Shown here piece after piece: positions 11,686 to 23,999 of a stretch of 64,000 bases of DNA (positions within the stretch are counted from its first letter, which is position 1; the number at the start of each line of letters is the position of its first letter). The position numbers and the translations under genes were made by a program. The notes under the pieces were generated by a model, which saw only the letters and a program-made list of their open reading frames with translations, did not search any database and was not told where the DNA came from. This DNA comes from Prosopocoilus inquinatus (taxonomy: Eukaryota; Arthropoda; Insecta; Coleoptera; Lucanidae), in contig CM069877.1 of assembly GCA_036172665.1 (NCBI GenBank), forward strand, positions 15,897,001 through 15,961,000. Direction: 5' to 3'.

Positions 11686-11689
11686 AGGA

Positions 11690-12905
11690 AAACGTTTCCA
11701 AGTTTAAACTGGCTTGAAACAAATTCGTTTTCTTTTCTTATTTATTTATGTCACTGGCGACGCGTGTAACTTCGAGATGTGACATTTAAATTCCATCCCG
11801 AATCGATAACGCCACTTCATAAAATATCTACGCGTGCTTCGGCGTTGATGCCTCTTCATAAACTCACGTGATGCACTCACCGGAAAGTTCGTAAAACGAT
11901 CGGCGGCGGGATGAGTAAACTCGGTAATGAAATAGTTTCCCGACCGACGCGACGCCGCGCGACGCATGGGGAAAAGTTTACAACGAAAAGTTGAATTATT
12001 AATGTTTACAGCAGGCGGTGGGATGTCTGCCTGCTTGCTCGCAGTTTGGTTTACCTAAATTCCAAGGAGTCAGAGAGATCATTACGAATTCAAAAATTCA
12101 AAACAACAAAAGTAAGGCGTAATGAACTTTTGATTAATAAGAAAAAATAAAATCAGGCCACTTCATTCAAATAAATGCTCATTTTTTATTATTAAAAAGA
12201 GACTTCAAGGTTGTGATGTTCGGTTATTTTCTTATTTTACATCCCTTCCCCTTACTTAAAGAATCGGCTTCCGGACGACTGTCTAATTAAGGGGGAAAGG
12301 ATGTAAAAAAGATTCGGTACTCCCTTATTCATTAACCCCTACGTCAGCGTCGCTCCTTCTAATCTCCATGTTAAAAAAATACGAGTGGGGGCGTTACATA
12401 TTTTTTAAATACTTGTGATTTGTTTAAATATTCAATAATGGGTACACTTTATCACTGAGAGAAAAGTTGTTTTTCAACAAAAAAAAAACACCGTTTTTTT
12501 GAAACACAATTTATGAATAATATTTTGGTCCTTCGAAGATTGAAACTTTCTTATAATTTACCTTTCAGAAAGAGAAACTTTTTTTGACTTTTCGTGGCCT
12601 GTTTTTTTTTATAAATTACAATTTTTTTGAAACGCAATTTATAAGAAACATTTCTGAAGATTTCTAAAAAATATTTCTCGTAGAACCAAAATATTTCTTT
12701 TATTTATGAGGAACATTTTGGCCCTAAGATCTGTTTAGAATGATTAAAATGCCTTTTCTATAAATTTCTTTTCGTAAAGTGAAAATTCGACAGTGCCGTT
12801 GACATGAGTAGCATTACCGCAAAAATGATCTGCATAACATTGACTACGAATCGTATTTGGAGGACTATTTAATGAATCAAATCCTTCAATCCGAGGAACC
12901 GAAAT
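11690..12905. other. No gene recognised
   Basis: AT-rich, with poly-A and poly-T runs. Two degraded copies of a dispersed motif ACATTTTGGTCCTTCGA occur near 12522 and 12712 (others near 17604, 36472 and 37420). Confidence 0.4.
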
Positions 12906-13587
12906 TATACATCGTGATTCAGAAATGTCTCCCTGTATTTTCAGGGTGAATAGAACATCAAAAAATAAGGTCACCTTTTTATGTAAATTTCTTTGGAAAA
13001 CTGAAAAATAAGAAATTTGTAAGTTTTAAAGTGCTATACCGAGTCTGCTCAGATTGCAGTGGGGCCCTCAAGCATTCACTGTATAGTGCTGTTTCGGCCC
13101 TAATTGGGACCTCATCAGCAGAAGAGTAGTTCGAGGAACTCCACCGCAATTCGAACGACTTGCAAGTTTTAAAGTATTAACATTACGTAATAGGAGCATA
13201 CGAACATTTAAACCTCAATTACTCCAAAACGGTTAAGTTTATCGAAATACAATAAGAGAACCTTTTTTGTGTCAAATGATTAAAGAATATTTCTTTCACA
13301 AATTTTTGACGAATAATGTAAAATATAACAATTTAGGGATAAAATGAAAGCTACCCGTACAAAACCACCCTTTGAAAAGGATGGAGGATGTAATAAATAT
13401 GTTGTTGCACTCTTAGGTGCCTTATATCTGTGTTTAAAATAACATTTTTCACCCCTTTTTCAGAGGTAATAAGTCCCTTATTATTCAGTTTTGGAAGAAA
13501 ATTTATATAAAAAGGTGACCTTATTTTTTGATGTTCTATTCACCCTGAAAATATCGGGAGACATTTTTGAATCACAATGTGTAGGTA
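12906..13587. mobile_element. Foldback element with arms of about 85 bp, enclosing hairpin H3
   Basis: The arm at 12906-12990 is the reverse complement of 13503-13587 (shared: GTGATTCAAAAATGTCTCC, TTTTCAGGGTGAATAGAAC, ATCAAAAAATAAGGTCACC). The interior holds hairpin H3 (13024-13172) and AT-rich DNA. Its right end directly abuts element X. There is no ORF. Confidence 0.7.
13024..13172 (-). ncRNA. Hammerhead-ribozyme-like hairpin H3 (canonical core, decayed stem I)
   Basis: On the minus strand the core reads CTGATGA (13118-13112), then stem II GGTCC with CAATTA loop and GGGCC, then GAAA (13095-13092). This is the full CUGANGA, stem II, GAAA consensus, with G-C at the base of stem II. The first three base pairs of stem I are present (CTG with CAG), the rest is broken, and stem III is unclear. 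Flanks keep the TTGCAA, ATTGC and CTCGA layout of the other H copies. Activity is not shown. Confidence 0.45.
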
Positions 13588-14376
13588 TACAGGGTGCTTG
13601 CTGGGTTTTGAAAACAACGCAAGGTGTTATTTTACAGTAAAATTTCATTTAGGGTTTTTAAAGTGCTCCTCAAGATGAACCTCTGTCTGTAAAGTTTGAC
13701 AATTTTTCGTTTTCAGTTTCAAGATATTAAAAAAAGATCAGTAACGAAATTCGATTTATACAAAATTATCGGCACGGCTTTGATTAGTAAATGTTAAAAT
13801 AAATTACTGGAAAAGCTATTTCTATAAATCTTTTTCAAAAACGAACTAGATTTATTAATTACACAGGCCTACAAAAGAATAATAATTCTTTGGTGCGGTT
13901 CCGTTTGTACTAATTGTCGATAAGGTAGATAAAATTATACCCATTGATGCTAATAACTGACATTTCTCGGCTCCAGTTTTAACGCTGCTTTAATTTTTTT
14001 AATTTTTGAATTTTCTTCGAGGAAATAGTTACAAATAATAATTATCGCTTAGAATTAATATTTTTTTTGTGATGTTTAGTAAGTTGACACGTTGAATGAT
14101 CCTGTTAAACTTTGTTATATTTGTGGCAAATATACAATGAAAGCGAACCGACAAGCGATATCAAATTTTGTTACAGACGCGTATGTTGCTTACTTCAACA
14201 TTAAAATTCATAATGAAGACAAACCGTGGATGCCTCATGCTGTCTTCAAAATATGCATTGAACATCTGCGATAATGGGAGGAAGGTAGTAGAAAATCTTT
14301 GAAATTTGGAGTACCCATGATTTGGAAAAAATAAAAAAATCATCATGACGACTGCTATTTCTGTATGGTGAATATA

Positions 14377-15698
14377 CCGTGCCTTCAATTAAATTCATCA
14401 TTAAAGTGGACTATGATTTCACTGTTTTTTTCTCCTAAGATTTGCAGCACTGATAGCTGTTCAATTGTTTAATTAAACAAATGTCAAATTGACACTTTGT
14501 ATTTTCAATTAATTCAAAATGTTAGAATTACAGCAGAAAATATTTATTGTTGAAAGTTATTTTCAAACCGCTAGATTAAAAAATGGACTGTTAGTTTATT
14601 CAATTAATCAACGCGTACAGAAGTTTCGACAGCAGTTTCCTAATTTTGGTTAAGTTAATCATATCCATGCTTGTGTTCTTAAATTTCGTGAAACAGGATC
14701 ACTTGGTCGCAAAACAGGGAGCGGAGCAGCTAAGAAAAGGACTGCAACCTGCATTGAAGATGTTCGGGATCGAATGGAACACTCTCCCAAGAAATCTATT
14801 GCGAAACTTTCACAAGAAGTTCAGCTATCAGTGGGAACATGTCACACTATTCTTAAAAAAGACTTAAAGCTTTATATATTTAGCCATATAAGATTCAAGC
14901 GGTCCACGAACTCAGGCCAGTAGATTTTCACAGAAGATTGTCAGTGGTTTCTTGATAACTTAAACAACGACGACATTCTTGACAAGTGTTTATTTTCCGA
15001 TGAGGCCTGGTTTCATCTCTCAGGGTATTTAAATAAACAGAATATGAGAATATGGTCAGCAGAAAATCCCCATGAATTTGTGGAAACTCCATTACATCCA
15101 TTAAAATTTGGTGTTTCTAGCAGTGTCAAGAAGGCGTATCATCGGACCAATATTTTTTAACGACTCAGTAACTGCTGAAAGATACCCAAATGAATTATTA
15201 GAACCTTTCATTAATCAACTACATGATGATGAACTTACAGAAGGGTTTTTCAGCAAGACAATGCTACTGCCCATACAGCTCATCAAACAATGACTTTCCT
15301 GCAGCGGTTTTTCGATAATCGGATTGTGAATTTTCCTGCAAGGTCTCCGGATCTCACAATTATGGATTAGTTCATTTATCCGCACATGAAAAACACAGTT
15401 TTTAGAACTACGCGTCACACAATCGAAGAACTTCGTGGGGGCATTACAGATGTGTGTGCTAACACAACCCCCGAACACTTAGCAAACGGGTTTGAAAACA
15501 TGAAACGCAGAGTACGCTTATGTATTCAAGGTGAAGGAGAGCACTTTGAGCATCTACTTTAAACTTTAATGTTGTGTTTTTATTTGATGTTATGATCAGT
15601 ACTGACAGTTAATGACAACTGTTTTCTCTAGAATTGTGTCGCCAACTTCATAAAAAAATCATAGCTTACTTTAATGAGGAATTCAATTGAAGGCACGG
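14377..15698 (+). mobile_element. Mariner-type element, copy 1 (1322 bp), inside X
   Basis: TIRs begin CCGTGCCTTCAATT and are flanked by TA on both sides (14375-14376 and 15699-15700). Inverted homology extends about 40 bp. It splits the X gene between the CYFC motif and GINKINHHKW. The transposase inside is broken. Confidence 0.9.
14519..15562 (+). pseudogene. Mariner-type transposase, copy 1, frameshifted
   Basis: Starts MLELQQKIFIVESYF at 14519 and ends with a ...EHLL stop at 15562, about 345 codons, which is full length for the family. Visible parts are a helix-turn-helix N-terminal region, the first catalytic-type motif (FSDEAWFHL), FFNDSVTAERY, and C-terminal AGMEN-like GFENMKRRVRLCI. 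Frame breaks occur near 14650, 14880, 15100, 15250 and 15370 (an in-frame TAG after ITIMD), so it cannot make transposase. Confidence 0.85.
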
Positions 15699-16877
15699 TA
15701 GTCGGCATTAATAAAATCAATCACCACAAATGGTCATATCCTAATATTCCTTCAGCAAGAAGACCTGTTGCATATTCAGAGACCAATCCAATTCCTGTTA
15801 TTCATCAGTTACCACAGCTTCAGGTGGTTGAAGATGTAGAGATTAATGCTAATCAAAATGACAAAGTTTCTAATGATAACAGTGACTAAATTTACACAAA
15901 ATGAGATCAATGATATCATCAGAGATTTGAATCTTTCAAAGACGCGTGCTAAATTTTTAGCATCAAGACTAAGAGAAAAAGATTGTCTATTTCGCAAGGT
16001 GAATGTTATATTATACCGTAACGGAGAACAAGACCTATTGCCGTTTTTTTTCTGGGGATGAAAATTTAGTTTATTGCAACGATGTTACTGATCTGGTAAA
16101 ATACACAGGCTGGGAAACTTATAAGGCGAGTAATTGGCGTCTTTTCATTGACAGTTTTAAAAGGAGTCTACAATGTGTACTGTTGCATAAGAAAACAAAC
16201 ACGCTTCGATTCCAATCGCTCACTCTACCCGTACGAAAGAAGCATACCAACAGATTTCGATAGTTTTACAGAAAATCAAGTATCTTGAACATCAGTGGGT
16301 TATTTGTGTTGACCTAAAAATGGTCAATTTTTTGCTAGGACAACAGGACGGCTACACTAAGTATCCGTGTTTTATTTGTTTGTGGGACAGTAGAGCCAAA
16401 TCTAGTCACTGGATACAAAAACATTGGCCCCTTAGAGATGCTTTAGTGATTGAATAGAAAAATGTAATAAATGAGCCCCTGGTTTCTCAAAACAGAAATA
16501 GTTCTTCCACCTTTACATATGAAATAAGGGCTCATAAAACAGTTTATTAAAGCTTTAGGCGTAAATGGTTTCTGTTTTCCCAAATGGTTTATATTTCCCA
16601 AACATTTTCTGGATTAAGTATTGAGAAACTAATGGCTGGGATTTTGGAAGGAAAATTGCGGCAACTAATTAAAGACTCGAATTTTGCTGCATTTATGACT
16701 GAGGTTGAGCGGGACTCTTTTGTATCAGTTATTAGAAATTTTCTTGGTAGTTATAAAGCAGATAACTATATCGATTTAGTGAATGAGATGCTAAATCACT
16801 TCAAAAGTATTATTTACATACATTACATTATTTACACAGCCATTTAGATCACTTTCCGCACAATCTGGGAGACCTTA

Positions 16878-17006
16878 GGTTCAGTTTTACAAATGGGGCT
16901 CAACTTTGAGCTGAGGCTTAAACCCTTAGCAACGATTATATCAACAATTGTTGTGAAGGATTTAAGCTTCGGCTTAAAGTTAAACCGTCGTTGTAAAACT
17001 GTGGCT
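16878..17006. mobile_element. MITE with GTAAAACTG ends, copy 1, inside the X gene
   Basis: Foldback of about 129 bp: starts GTTCAGTTTTACAAATGG and ends with GTTGTAAAACTG. The interior pairs with itself (GGCTTAAACCC with GGATTTAAGC, and CAACAATTGTTG at the centre). A second copy lies at 30245-30370. It interrupts the X protein between HFKSI and the EEQGERFHQDI tail. Confidence 0.8.
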
Positions 17007-17599
17007 TAGTGAAGAGCAAGGAGAGCGCTTTCATCAAGATATACAAACGTTGGAAGATAGGTACCGAGGAACATAGGATGTTCACATGATGGCAGATTAT
17101 TGCTGGGGACTTATACGAGATTGCCCGAACCAAAGTTATTCAAGAAAATCACTAAAACGACCGTTTCTCCATGTGAAATAATGAAATCAATCAACTTTTT
17201 TTTCTTAAATTTTCCTTTATTCCCTATATTGTAAAGCAGAGCTGATACAGATATTAGTATTTTTATAATCAGCAAATCAGATATAATCAAAATCAGGCCT
17301 TAACCTTTTGGCACCAAAATGAGTGTTGGCCAGTGTTATCTGTTCAGTTTTCACTATCATTGATCAAGGCTGTGCTGAACTTTTGTATAAATCGAGTGAA
17401 GTTACAGATTTTTTTATAAATATCTTCAAACTCAACGTAGGAAAAATTCTCAAACTTCACAGACAGATTCATCTTGAAGAGTACTTTATTAAACCTAAAA
17501 GGAATTTTGCTCTAAAATAATTAGGGAAACTAATATTCGAGCACCTTTAAATTAACTTGGGACTTCCTATGTTGCGTTTCAAAATGCAGCACCCTGTAT

Positions 17600-18400
17600 A
17601 AGAAACATTTTGGTCCTTGCACACCACCGTTTGTGAGTTATGTAAAATAAAATTGAGAAGCTTTTGCTTTAAGAAAGGTACGGATTTTTTGTCCCTTTTT
17701 CTCTCTCTTTACCGCAATCCCTTCCATATTTAACCAATAAAATTTTAATAATTTTTAAAATCGATTTGTTTAACTACTCAATAATGATAACGTTTTATCA
17801 CTGAGAGAGCGTTCTTCTTTCGATGGAAGATTAAAAGTAAATAAAGACGTAAGTTTCTGATAATTTCTTTCGGAGAAAACCATCAAACCCGAAAGTTGTT
17901 AAGAAAACAACCTCCTAATTTTCTCGACGCGGTTATTTTACTCGATTCATTCCTTATGTTTGGGAACGATATTCTATTATTCTAATTACGTAAAGGAAGG
18001 GGAAATAATTCCTCTAAAGTAACGAAAATCGCACGACGAAAATGAAAGATACATCCTCATAAGGGAAGGTTTTACATGCATTTAATTACCACCGAAGCTA
18101 CTCTCCTCTCAGATACATCGTCGGCGTGGGTGATAAAGTTGTTTGTAAGCGAATCCTCTTTGTATTTACAATAAATGGGAAAATACTGAAACCTGAGCCT
18201 ACAAAGCGAAACTTGCTTAATTAGTCCTGGTTTATTTTACCTTTGGAGGAGATAAGACGCGCGCGGCGGAAAATGTTGCGGATATAATATTCTTGTATAC
18301 TTTACGAAAGTTTACATAATTACCTCCTCCTCCTTTCATGTGTTTCGGATTTCTATGTGTATAATGAATCGGTGGAATTAGAAAAGACGCAGAAAGGTTA
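17600..18400. repeat. Dispersed repeat R1 copy, then unassigned DNA
   Basis: 17604-17760 carries ACATTTTGGTCCTTG, then GAGTTATGTAAAATAAAATTG and TTTGTCCCTTTTTCTCTCTC, the same order as repeats at 36472-36830, 38030-38170, 38375-38530 and (reverse) 39170-39340. From 17760 to 18400 I see nothing to annotate. Confidence 0.5.
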
Positions 18401-20795
18401 AACCACATTTCTTATCTTATCGTATCTCGATACTTAATAATGTTAACATTCTTTCGTGCTTACCTAAAGAGTTGGCTGCGAGACAACTTTTTCCTTGACG
18501 GGGAATGGATGTTAACCAACCGAAATTAAATGTGTCTTTCTTTTTTCCTAATAAGATTTCAATATGTTTTGTACGTCTGTTATACACAGAATTTTTAATC
18601 AACCTTATTGCACTTTGCCTATCAATATACAAAATTGGTTTCTCTTAACATTTGCACAATTCCTTCAACAGACGTTGAAGCCATATCAATTCCATGACTG
18701 TAGTACAAGCAGCAACATACTCCGCTTCAGTAGTTCACAGTGACATTGATGTTTGTCTTCTTGAACACCAACTTATGGCACTTGATCCAAACATGAATAC
18801 ATCCAGGAGTCAATTTTCTGCTGTCAATATCATATGCAAAATCTGCGTCACTGTAATCATGGAAATTAGCATCATTATAACTCTGAAATAAAATTCCATT
18901 TAAATACTTGAAAATTCTTTTCACGGCTTTCCAATGAATTTGTGATGGATTTTCTAGAAAACGACTTGCTGAATTTACGGCAAACGTTATATCTGAACTT
19001 GTAGCTACCTTTAAGTATATAAAACTTCCTACAGCTTCTCTGTAAGGTACCTTTCTTACTTCAGGATGTAGATTTCTGCATAATATTTGATCTGCAGAAG
19101 TTGACACTTGTTTGGATTCTAACATCTGAAACTTGCTCAAAATCCTTTTAGTAAAGCCAGACTGATGTAAAAATATGGAACCATTTAATTCTAGTACAAT
19201 TTCTAGCCCAAAAAAATGTTCAAATAACAATGTTTAATTTCAAAGTCATTGTGCAAATAAACAAGTAAATCAATGTCATTTTGTTTCTGTGCAGCAATAA
19301 TTCCATCGTCAACGTAAATTGCCACAATAAGTTTAAAATTTTCATCTCTGCTTAAAAATACACATTCAGCAGCAGTACTACATTCAAGATTATATTTTTT
19401 CAAGTAATTAATAAATGTTGTTCCAACAACGTGGAGCCTGTTTCAATCCACGTAAACTTCTGTTCAGTTTACATACCTTATTCATACTATCTTTGAAACC
19501 AGCAGGTCGATCCATATAAATTTCTTCATTTAGGTAACCGTACAAGAACACAGTTTTTTTACGTCAAATTGCATTAATTTTAATTTTTCTTTTGCTGCAA
19601 CTGCTAAAATCGTACGAATTGAATCATATTTAACAACAGAACCAAATGTTTCTTTGTAATCAATCCCAAACAGTCTTTTGCTACTAATCTAGCTTTAAAT
19701 CTATCAATTTCTTCATTTGCCTTTCTTTTCAGTTTATTTGAGATTGTCTTCTTACCTTATGGTAGTGTAGTTAAAGTCCAAGTGTCATTTTTCTTTAGTG
19801 ATTCCAATTCTTCTTCAATGGCTTGCTTCCATTCTTTAGCATTCTTTCTCGTAACTGCTTCTGGGAAAATAATAGGTTCACAATCTTCTGCTATTAAAGC
19901 AATACTTTCGGCTAAACTTAATATCGTATCTATCGGGCTGCCTTAGCGTCTCTCTATTTCGCAAATTATTTGTCTCAGTCGCTTCGTTTTCTTCAAAGTC
20001 TTTGTTAACTGCGTAACTTCTTCTAATCTCTCATATTTGTTTTCTTTATGAACAGTTTCTTCAATCTCACGTTTTGTTTCTCCTTCTAAAATAATTTTTT
20101 TTTGCAAAAACTACATCTCTACTTACTTCTATAATATTCTCAATTGGAAACCATATTCTGTATCCTTTTACACTCTACAAATACTCTCTTTTTAATTTTT
20201 GGCGTCGACTTTCTTCCGTTTTTCTTTAGGAATGTGGACAAATACTTCAATTCCAAATACTTTTAAATGACTAATTTTTGGTTTCTCACCATACCAAAAG
20301 TCATAAGGTGTTAAATAAAATTTTGAGCTCTCACCTGTTCTATTTATTATGTATGCTGCCCTATTAACCGCTTCAGCCCATAGTTTCAATGAAAGGCCTG
20401 TAGAAAGCATTATTGCGTATAAAGTCCGCATATCTCTTTCTGCAACACAGTCAGATATTCAACCAATTTTTCTTTTACTTCTTTTTGATACGCAAAAAGT
20501 AGACATGTCTAAAACTTGAGAAATCATCTTTAAATAAAAGGAAATAATAAATCCCCAAGTGAGACATTTTGCATAGGACCACACAAATCTGCATGTACCA
20601 ATGGGCCACATTTTTCTGCTTTCCATACATACACGCTTCACAAAATATGTTTTTATTCAAATCTGGTACAGTCACGTTCAAATTTTGTAGAACTCTTTTT
20701 ACTTGACTAACATTCTGATGACCTAAGCGTTCACGCCAAAGTTGCAGTGTTTCCTTCACAACGACATTCGTTTCAGGTTTTCATTCAGATAAAAT

Positions 20796-21787
20796 CGGCC
20801 CTTATAAGTTATATGGCCAACCTTCAGCCAGAATTTTAGTTCGTATTCCAATCAACAGAGGGCCAAAAGTAATTAATACAGAATTCTACTGACTGAAATG
20901 CCGGGAAATATGTAATTCTACCGCCAACTATAAATTTTATTTTTGTATGACTTTGCATCTGTCACAGATTAGAAGCTCAATTCTGTTAAAAGTGTCCTCT
21001 GATTCATTGAAACGTTTTAGAAGGATTTAGAAGTTTTACTTAACTGAAAACCTTAAACTGAAGTTGTTCAGTCATCCTTAGAAAATGTGGTTGTAGAAAG
21101 ACATGATGCGGTATCCAGAAATTGTACTTATCGATAAACGGTACCGATCTGGTAGTAGTGAATCGAAATTAAATCTTTTTGTACGTTTCTGAAGAAGACT
21201 AGTCCCGCTTTTGGGTAGAAATCGAGGAAGAGCCAGCATAAATTTCACAACTGTCAAATTTTAATCCATCGCAAAGAATTTTGTTGATATTGCGTTCTGG
21301 TATCTCTAGGCGGAAGAATTATTTTTGACTGAGGCAATACCGAATGTCAGAAGAAAGAACATTCTTTTTAGTCAGAAAACATTCAGATGACAACAATTTC
21401 GGAGTACAAAAATTGAAGGAAGCAGTTCAGAGCTACTTATTCAATGGAACGTTTGGTGTGTAATGTCTTATAAACAGAAACATGGAGCTTAAGGCCGTTG
21501 AATATTTTGAAACTGCTTTTCTATGTAAAAGAAAAGCACCTAATATATAAATTTGTGAACCTATATAAATTTTTGTAGTTTTTTACATGGATTTCATAAA
21601 TAACCAGGTAAATCAGAAGTGTCATTTTGACTTGCTAAGTTATTCATGGATACCTCAGATTGAAAGGAAATATTATTAAATCATATGTGCAGTAGGCAAC
21701 CCGCTCAACAAGGTTAGTTTTTATTCCAATCACGAGAGAGCGCAGAAACGTGTCTGAATTTCTTAGCCTTCCCGATTCCATTCTATG
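20796..21787. mobile_element. 992 bp insertion in copia with 8 bp target duplication
   Basis: GATAAAAT at 20788-20795 is repeated at 21788-21795. Removing the insertion and one copy rejoins the copia reading LFKVILS to the KPETN segment. An 8 bp duplication fits a hAT-type element, but the ends (CGGCCCTTAT and CCATTCTATG) are not clear inverted repeats. No ORF of note. Confidence 0.6.
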
Positions 21788-22096
21788 GATAAAATAACTT
21801 TAAACAAAAGTTGATATAAACGGTTGTTTCGTACTCCAACTGCCAGAATATGGCCATTACCTTTAATGTGACATTTCTTCTCATCAGAATAAAATGTATA
21901 ACGTTTATCCAAAGCTGTATCCGTTGAAAACAGATTCAATTTAATTTCTAGGACAGACAATACATTTTTCAAAAGCTTCTCCGTCCATTTACCTTCTGCA
22001 AATGCCGAAATTCTTACGTTGCCTTTGCCAGGAGCACTGATTTCTGACTCATTTCCAATTCTGACAGGTACTGGACTGTCAAAGGGAACATAATTA

Positions 22097-23375
22097 GGGT
22101 ATGTACCGTAAGTCTCCGACTGTAACTGCAAATTTACCGAGCGGTTTGACAAAGGTTTATTCTGGTTAACTGAAAATAGTTGCATGTAACGGAACGCATT
22201 GGTTAGCGAACGATATAATCATAACCTTAAAACATAAGGATTTTGTAAGTTATTTCTTGGACAACGTTTAATGACGCTTTAAATATCTACTAACATTTTC
22301 TATTCACTTGCACTGAGTGCACAAAGAGTATCTTCAACTTTTATTATTACAAGATGCAAATACTCTGACTGCAACCGGTGGAAATGAATCGAAAATGCAA
22401 TAATATGCTTCACTATTCGTCGACAGCTTCTTCAAGATAAATAATACTGTAAAATCATTTTAGTTTTTTGAAAGAGCCAGAGTCAAACGCAGATAAATTC
22501 ATCGCAATGGTTATCGACTTCTTCAAACCTCTGATACAAATAAAGACAAGTGATACTGTTACTGTTGAATAAGGAATCAGAATTAGATTAAACAATACAT
22601 TTATTAAATTAAAATAATGTAAAGAAAGTCATATGGCTCTCAGACAACATTTGGTATTTACATTTGAAATGATTTATACTTTATATGGGACATATGGACC
22701 AATCTAAATAGAACAGATCCCAAGTCCATATTCATGCATTAATTCTTTTCGATAGCTTTGGCGGAATTAATTTGCAAAGTCTTCAAACTTGAAGGAAACA
22801 AGCCGCAGTAACGTTTGTATGTATTAACATTATGCGGTCTCTTGACATCTTTTGGTGTCACTCGCATGTATAATTAATGTTGCTATAATATAGACATTTT
22901 AGTGAGTTTATATCCATTCGTTATATCGAGTACATTTCGATCAGCACGTTGGTTTGTTTAATGCCACGTGGATTAGTGGATGTTCTAGGTGAGCTTGCAA
23001 CTTTATGATGCGTCCTTGTTAGTATTATAATCTCCTTACTTCAATACAAATTAATTTTGTTTCTGCTTTCACTACAATGTAACTAAATTAAGAATCGAAT
23101 TAAATTATTTGTCAATACACACCCTGTTTAAATTAAAATTTCTACACCTGACATCTTCGCTTTAAACAGTTAAAATCTAGTTTCTAACCTCAAAACAATT
23201 TGGCGCGTATTATTTACCACAACAACCGGCTGGGAGAATGGTTGTTTCAGTCAATAAAAATTTACCGCTTTTCTTGTAAATGCGTTCCGTAATTAGACAA
23301 GATTTCAGACGTTGGCTATTTGCGGAATGCGTAACCGGAACCGTGGTAAAAATTTTGGACTTACGGTACACACCC
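22097..23375. mobile_element. Harbinger-like non-autonomous element, 1279 bp
   Basis: Ends GGGTATGTACCGTAAGTC (22097) and GACTTACGGTACACACCC (ending 23375) are inverted repeats with one mismatch in 18. TTA flanks both sides (22094-22096, 23376-23378). A GGG start and 3 bp TTA duplication are typical of PIF/Harbinger. Excision restores the copia protein exactly in frame (EWFI-N-YVPFDS). No transposase is visible. Confidence 0.85.
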
Positions 23376-23999
23376 TTAATAAACCATTCGGACCTATTTG
23401 TCATATGATCACTGGCTCCTGAATCCGTAAACCAGGTATCCTCTTTATGGGCTTCAGCTAACATTGCGTCCAAAGTAAAAGCTTCTTTTTCTGAAGTTGA
23501 ACCATGAACACTGCTATTCATTTTATCTTCTCGATTGTCTTCTTTCTGTTTCCTATTTCTACATTCTCTTTTCCAATGACCGGGTTTATTACAATAAAAA
23601 CATTTCCTGGTTTCTGATTTTTGTTCTTGTTAAAAATGTTCTTATTTTCTTCTTGCTTTCTTCCTGTCTTCATTGTTAAAGTATTTACTGATTCTTCATT
23701 TTTAACTTGAACCCTAATTCGTGCTTCTTCTATTAACAGCCTTGTTGTGAGGTTACTAACAGTTTTCTTCTCATCTGGCATTGACTCCCACGCACTACGA
23801 AAGTGACCATAGCTCGCTAACGTCATTAAGATTTTTGTTATCATCATTGATTCTGACATTGGTTCATTGGGGCAATATTATCATTGGGATCTATACTTAC
23901 ATACGTACATACCGGTAGAACTTTTGTTGCACCAGATGTAAACTTGCATCAGACTTTTGTTCGAAAACACTATGCAATTTTTGTTAAGTTTTTCCGACG

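Larger units (their letters stand above)
14071..17180 (+). pseudogene. Multi-copy insect transposon-associated protein, disrupted
   Basis: Pieces in successive frames form one protein: an N-terminal CYIC with W-PH and C-IEHLR pattern (14092-14274), a GVPMIWKK and CYFC pair just before the mariner, then YPNIPSARRPV (15720-15770), QNEINDIIRDLNLSKTRAK, EDLVYCND-like and NWRLFIDSFKRSLQCVLLH (to about 16200), LGQQDGYTKYPCFICLWDSR (16336-16400), FSGLSIEKLMAGI, VIRNFLGSYKADNYIDLVN, and finally a short HQDIQT and MMADYCW tail. I recognise this as a family found in many copies in insect and other arthropod genomes, usually unnamed. Paired cysteines suggest zinc binding. Breaks are frameshifts at the start and elsewhere, in-frame stops, the mariner insertion and a MITE near the 3' end. 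Function unknown; its position inside TIRs says it is element-borne. Confidence 0.75.
13588..17598 (+). mobile_element. DNA transposon X, 4.0 kb, long TIRs, TA-flanked
   Basis: Ends are TACAGGGTGCTTGCTG at 13588 and its complement (GCAGCACCCTGTA, ending 17598), each flanked by TA. Inverted homology continues inward for roughly 200-270 bp on each side (shared: TTTTGTATAAATCGA, ACAGACAGATTCATCTTGA, GAGCACTTTA). It encloses one broken gene (14071-17180), a mariner (14377-15698) and a MITE (16878-17006). TIR structure, TA flanks and a single gene suggest a Tc1/mariner-like or other TA-targeting element, but the gene does not look like a DDE transposase, so how it moves is unknown. Confidence 0.75.
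18417..23990 (-). pseudogene. Ty1/copia retrotransposon Gag-Pol, broken, with two insertions
   Basis: Minus-strand fragments in order: Gag with QKSDAS near 23930 and ESMMITKILMTL at 23859; zinc-knuckle region and protease WFTDSGASDHMT (23400-23440); PFDSPVPVRIGN to NRLYQLLFKVI (21800-22095); GAG-pre-integrase LWRERLGHQNVSQVK (20700-20745); integrase DYYFLLF-like with LWAEAVNRAAYIINRT and KVFGIEVFVHIP (20192-20431); reverse transcriptase AIYVDDGIIAAQ (19300); then PYREAVGSFIYL and RNase H with HWKAVKRIFKYL to SAIRLIKN (18560-18620). This protease, integrase, RT, RNase H order defines Ty1/copia. Many frame breaks, and no LTRs recognised. Insertions lie at 20796-21787 and 22097-23375. Confidence 0.92.

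Noticed and set aside
12522..12730. Local tandem repeat of ATTTTGG motifs
   Set aside because: Only two degraded copies here; better explained as parts of the dispersed repeat noted elsewhere.
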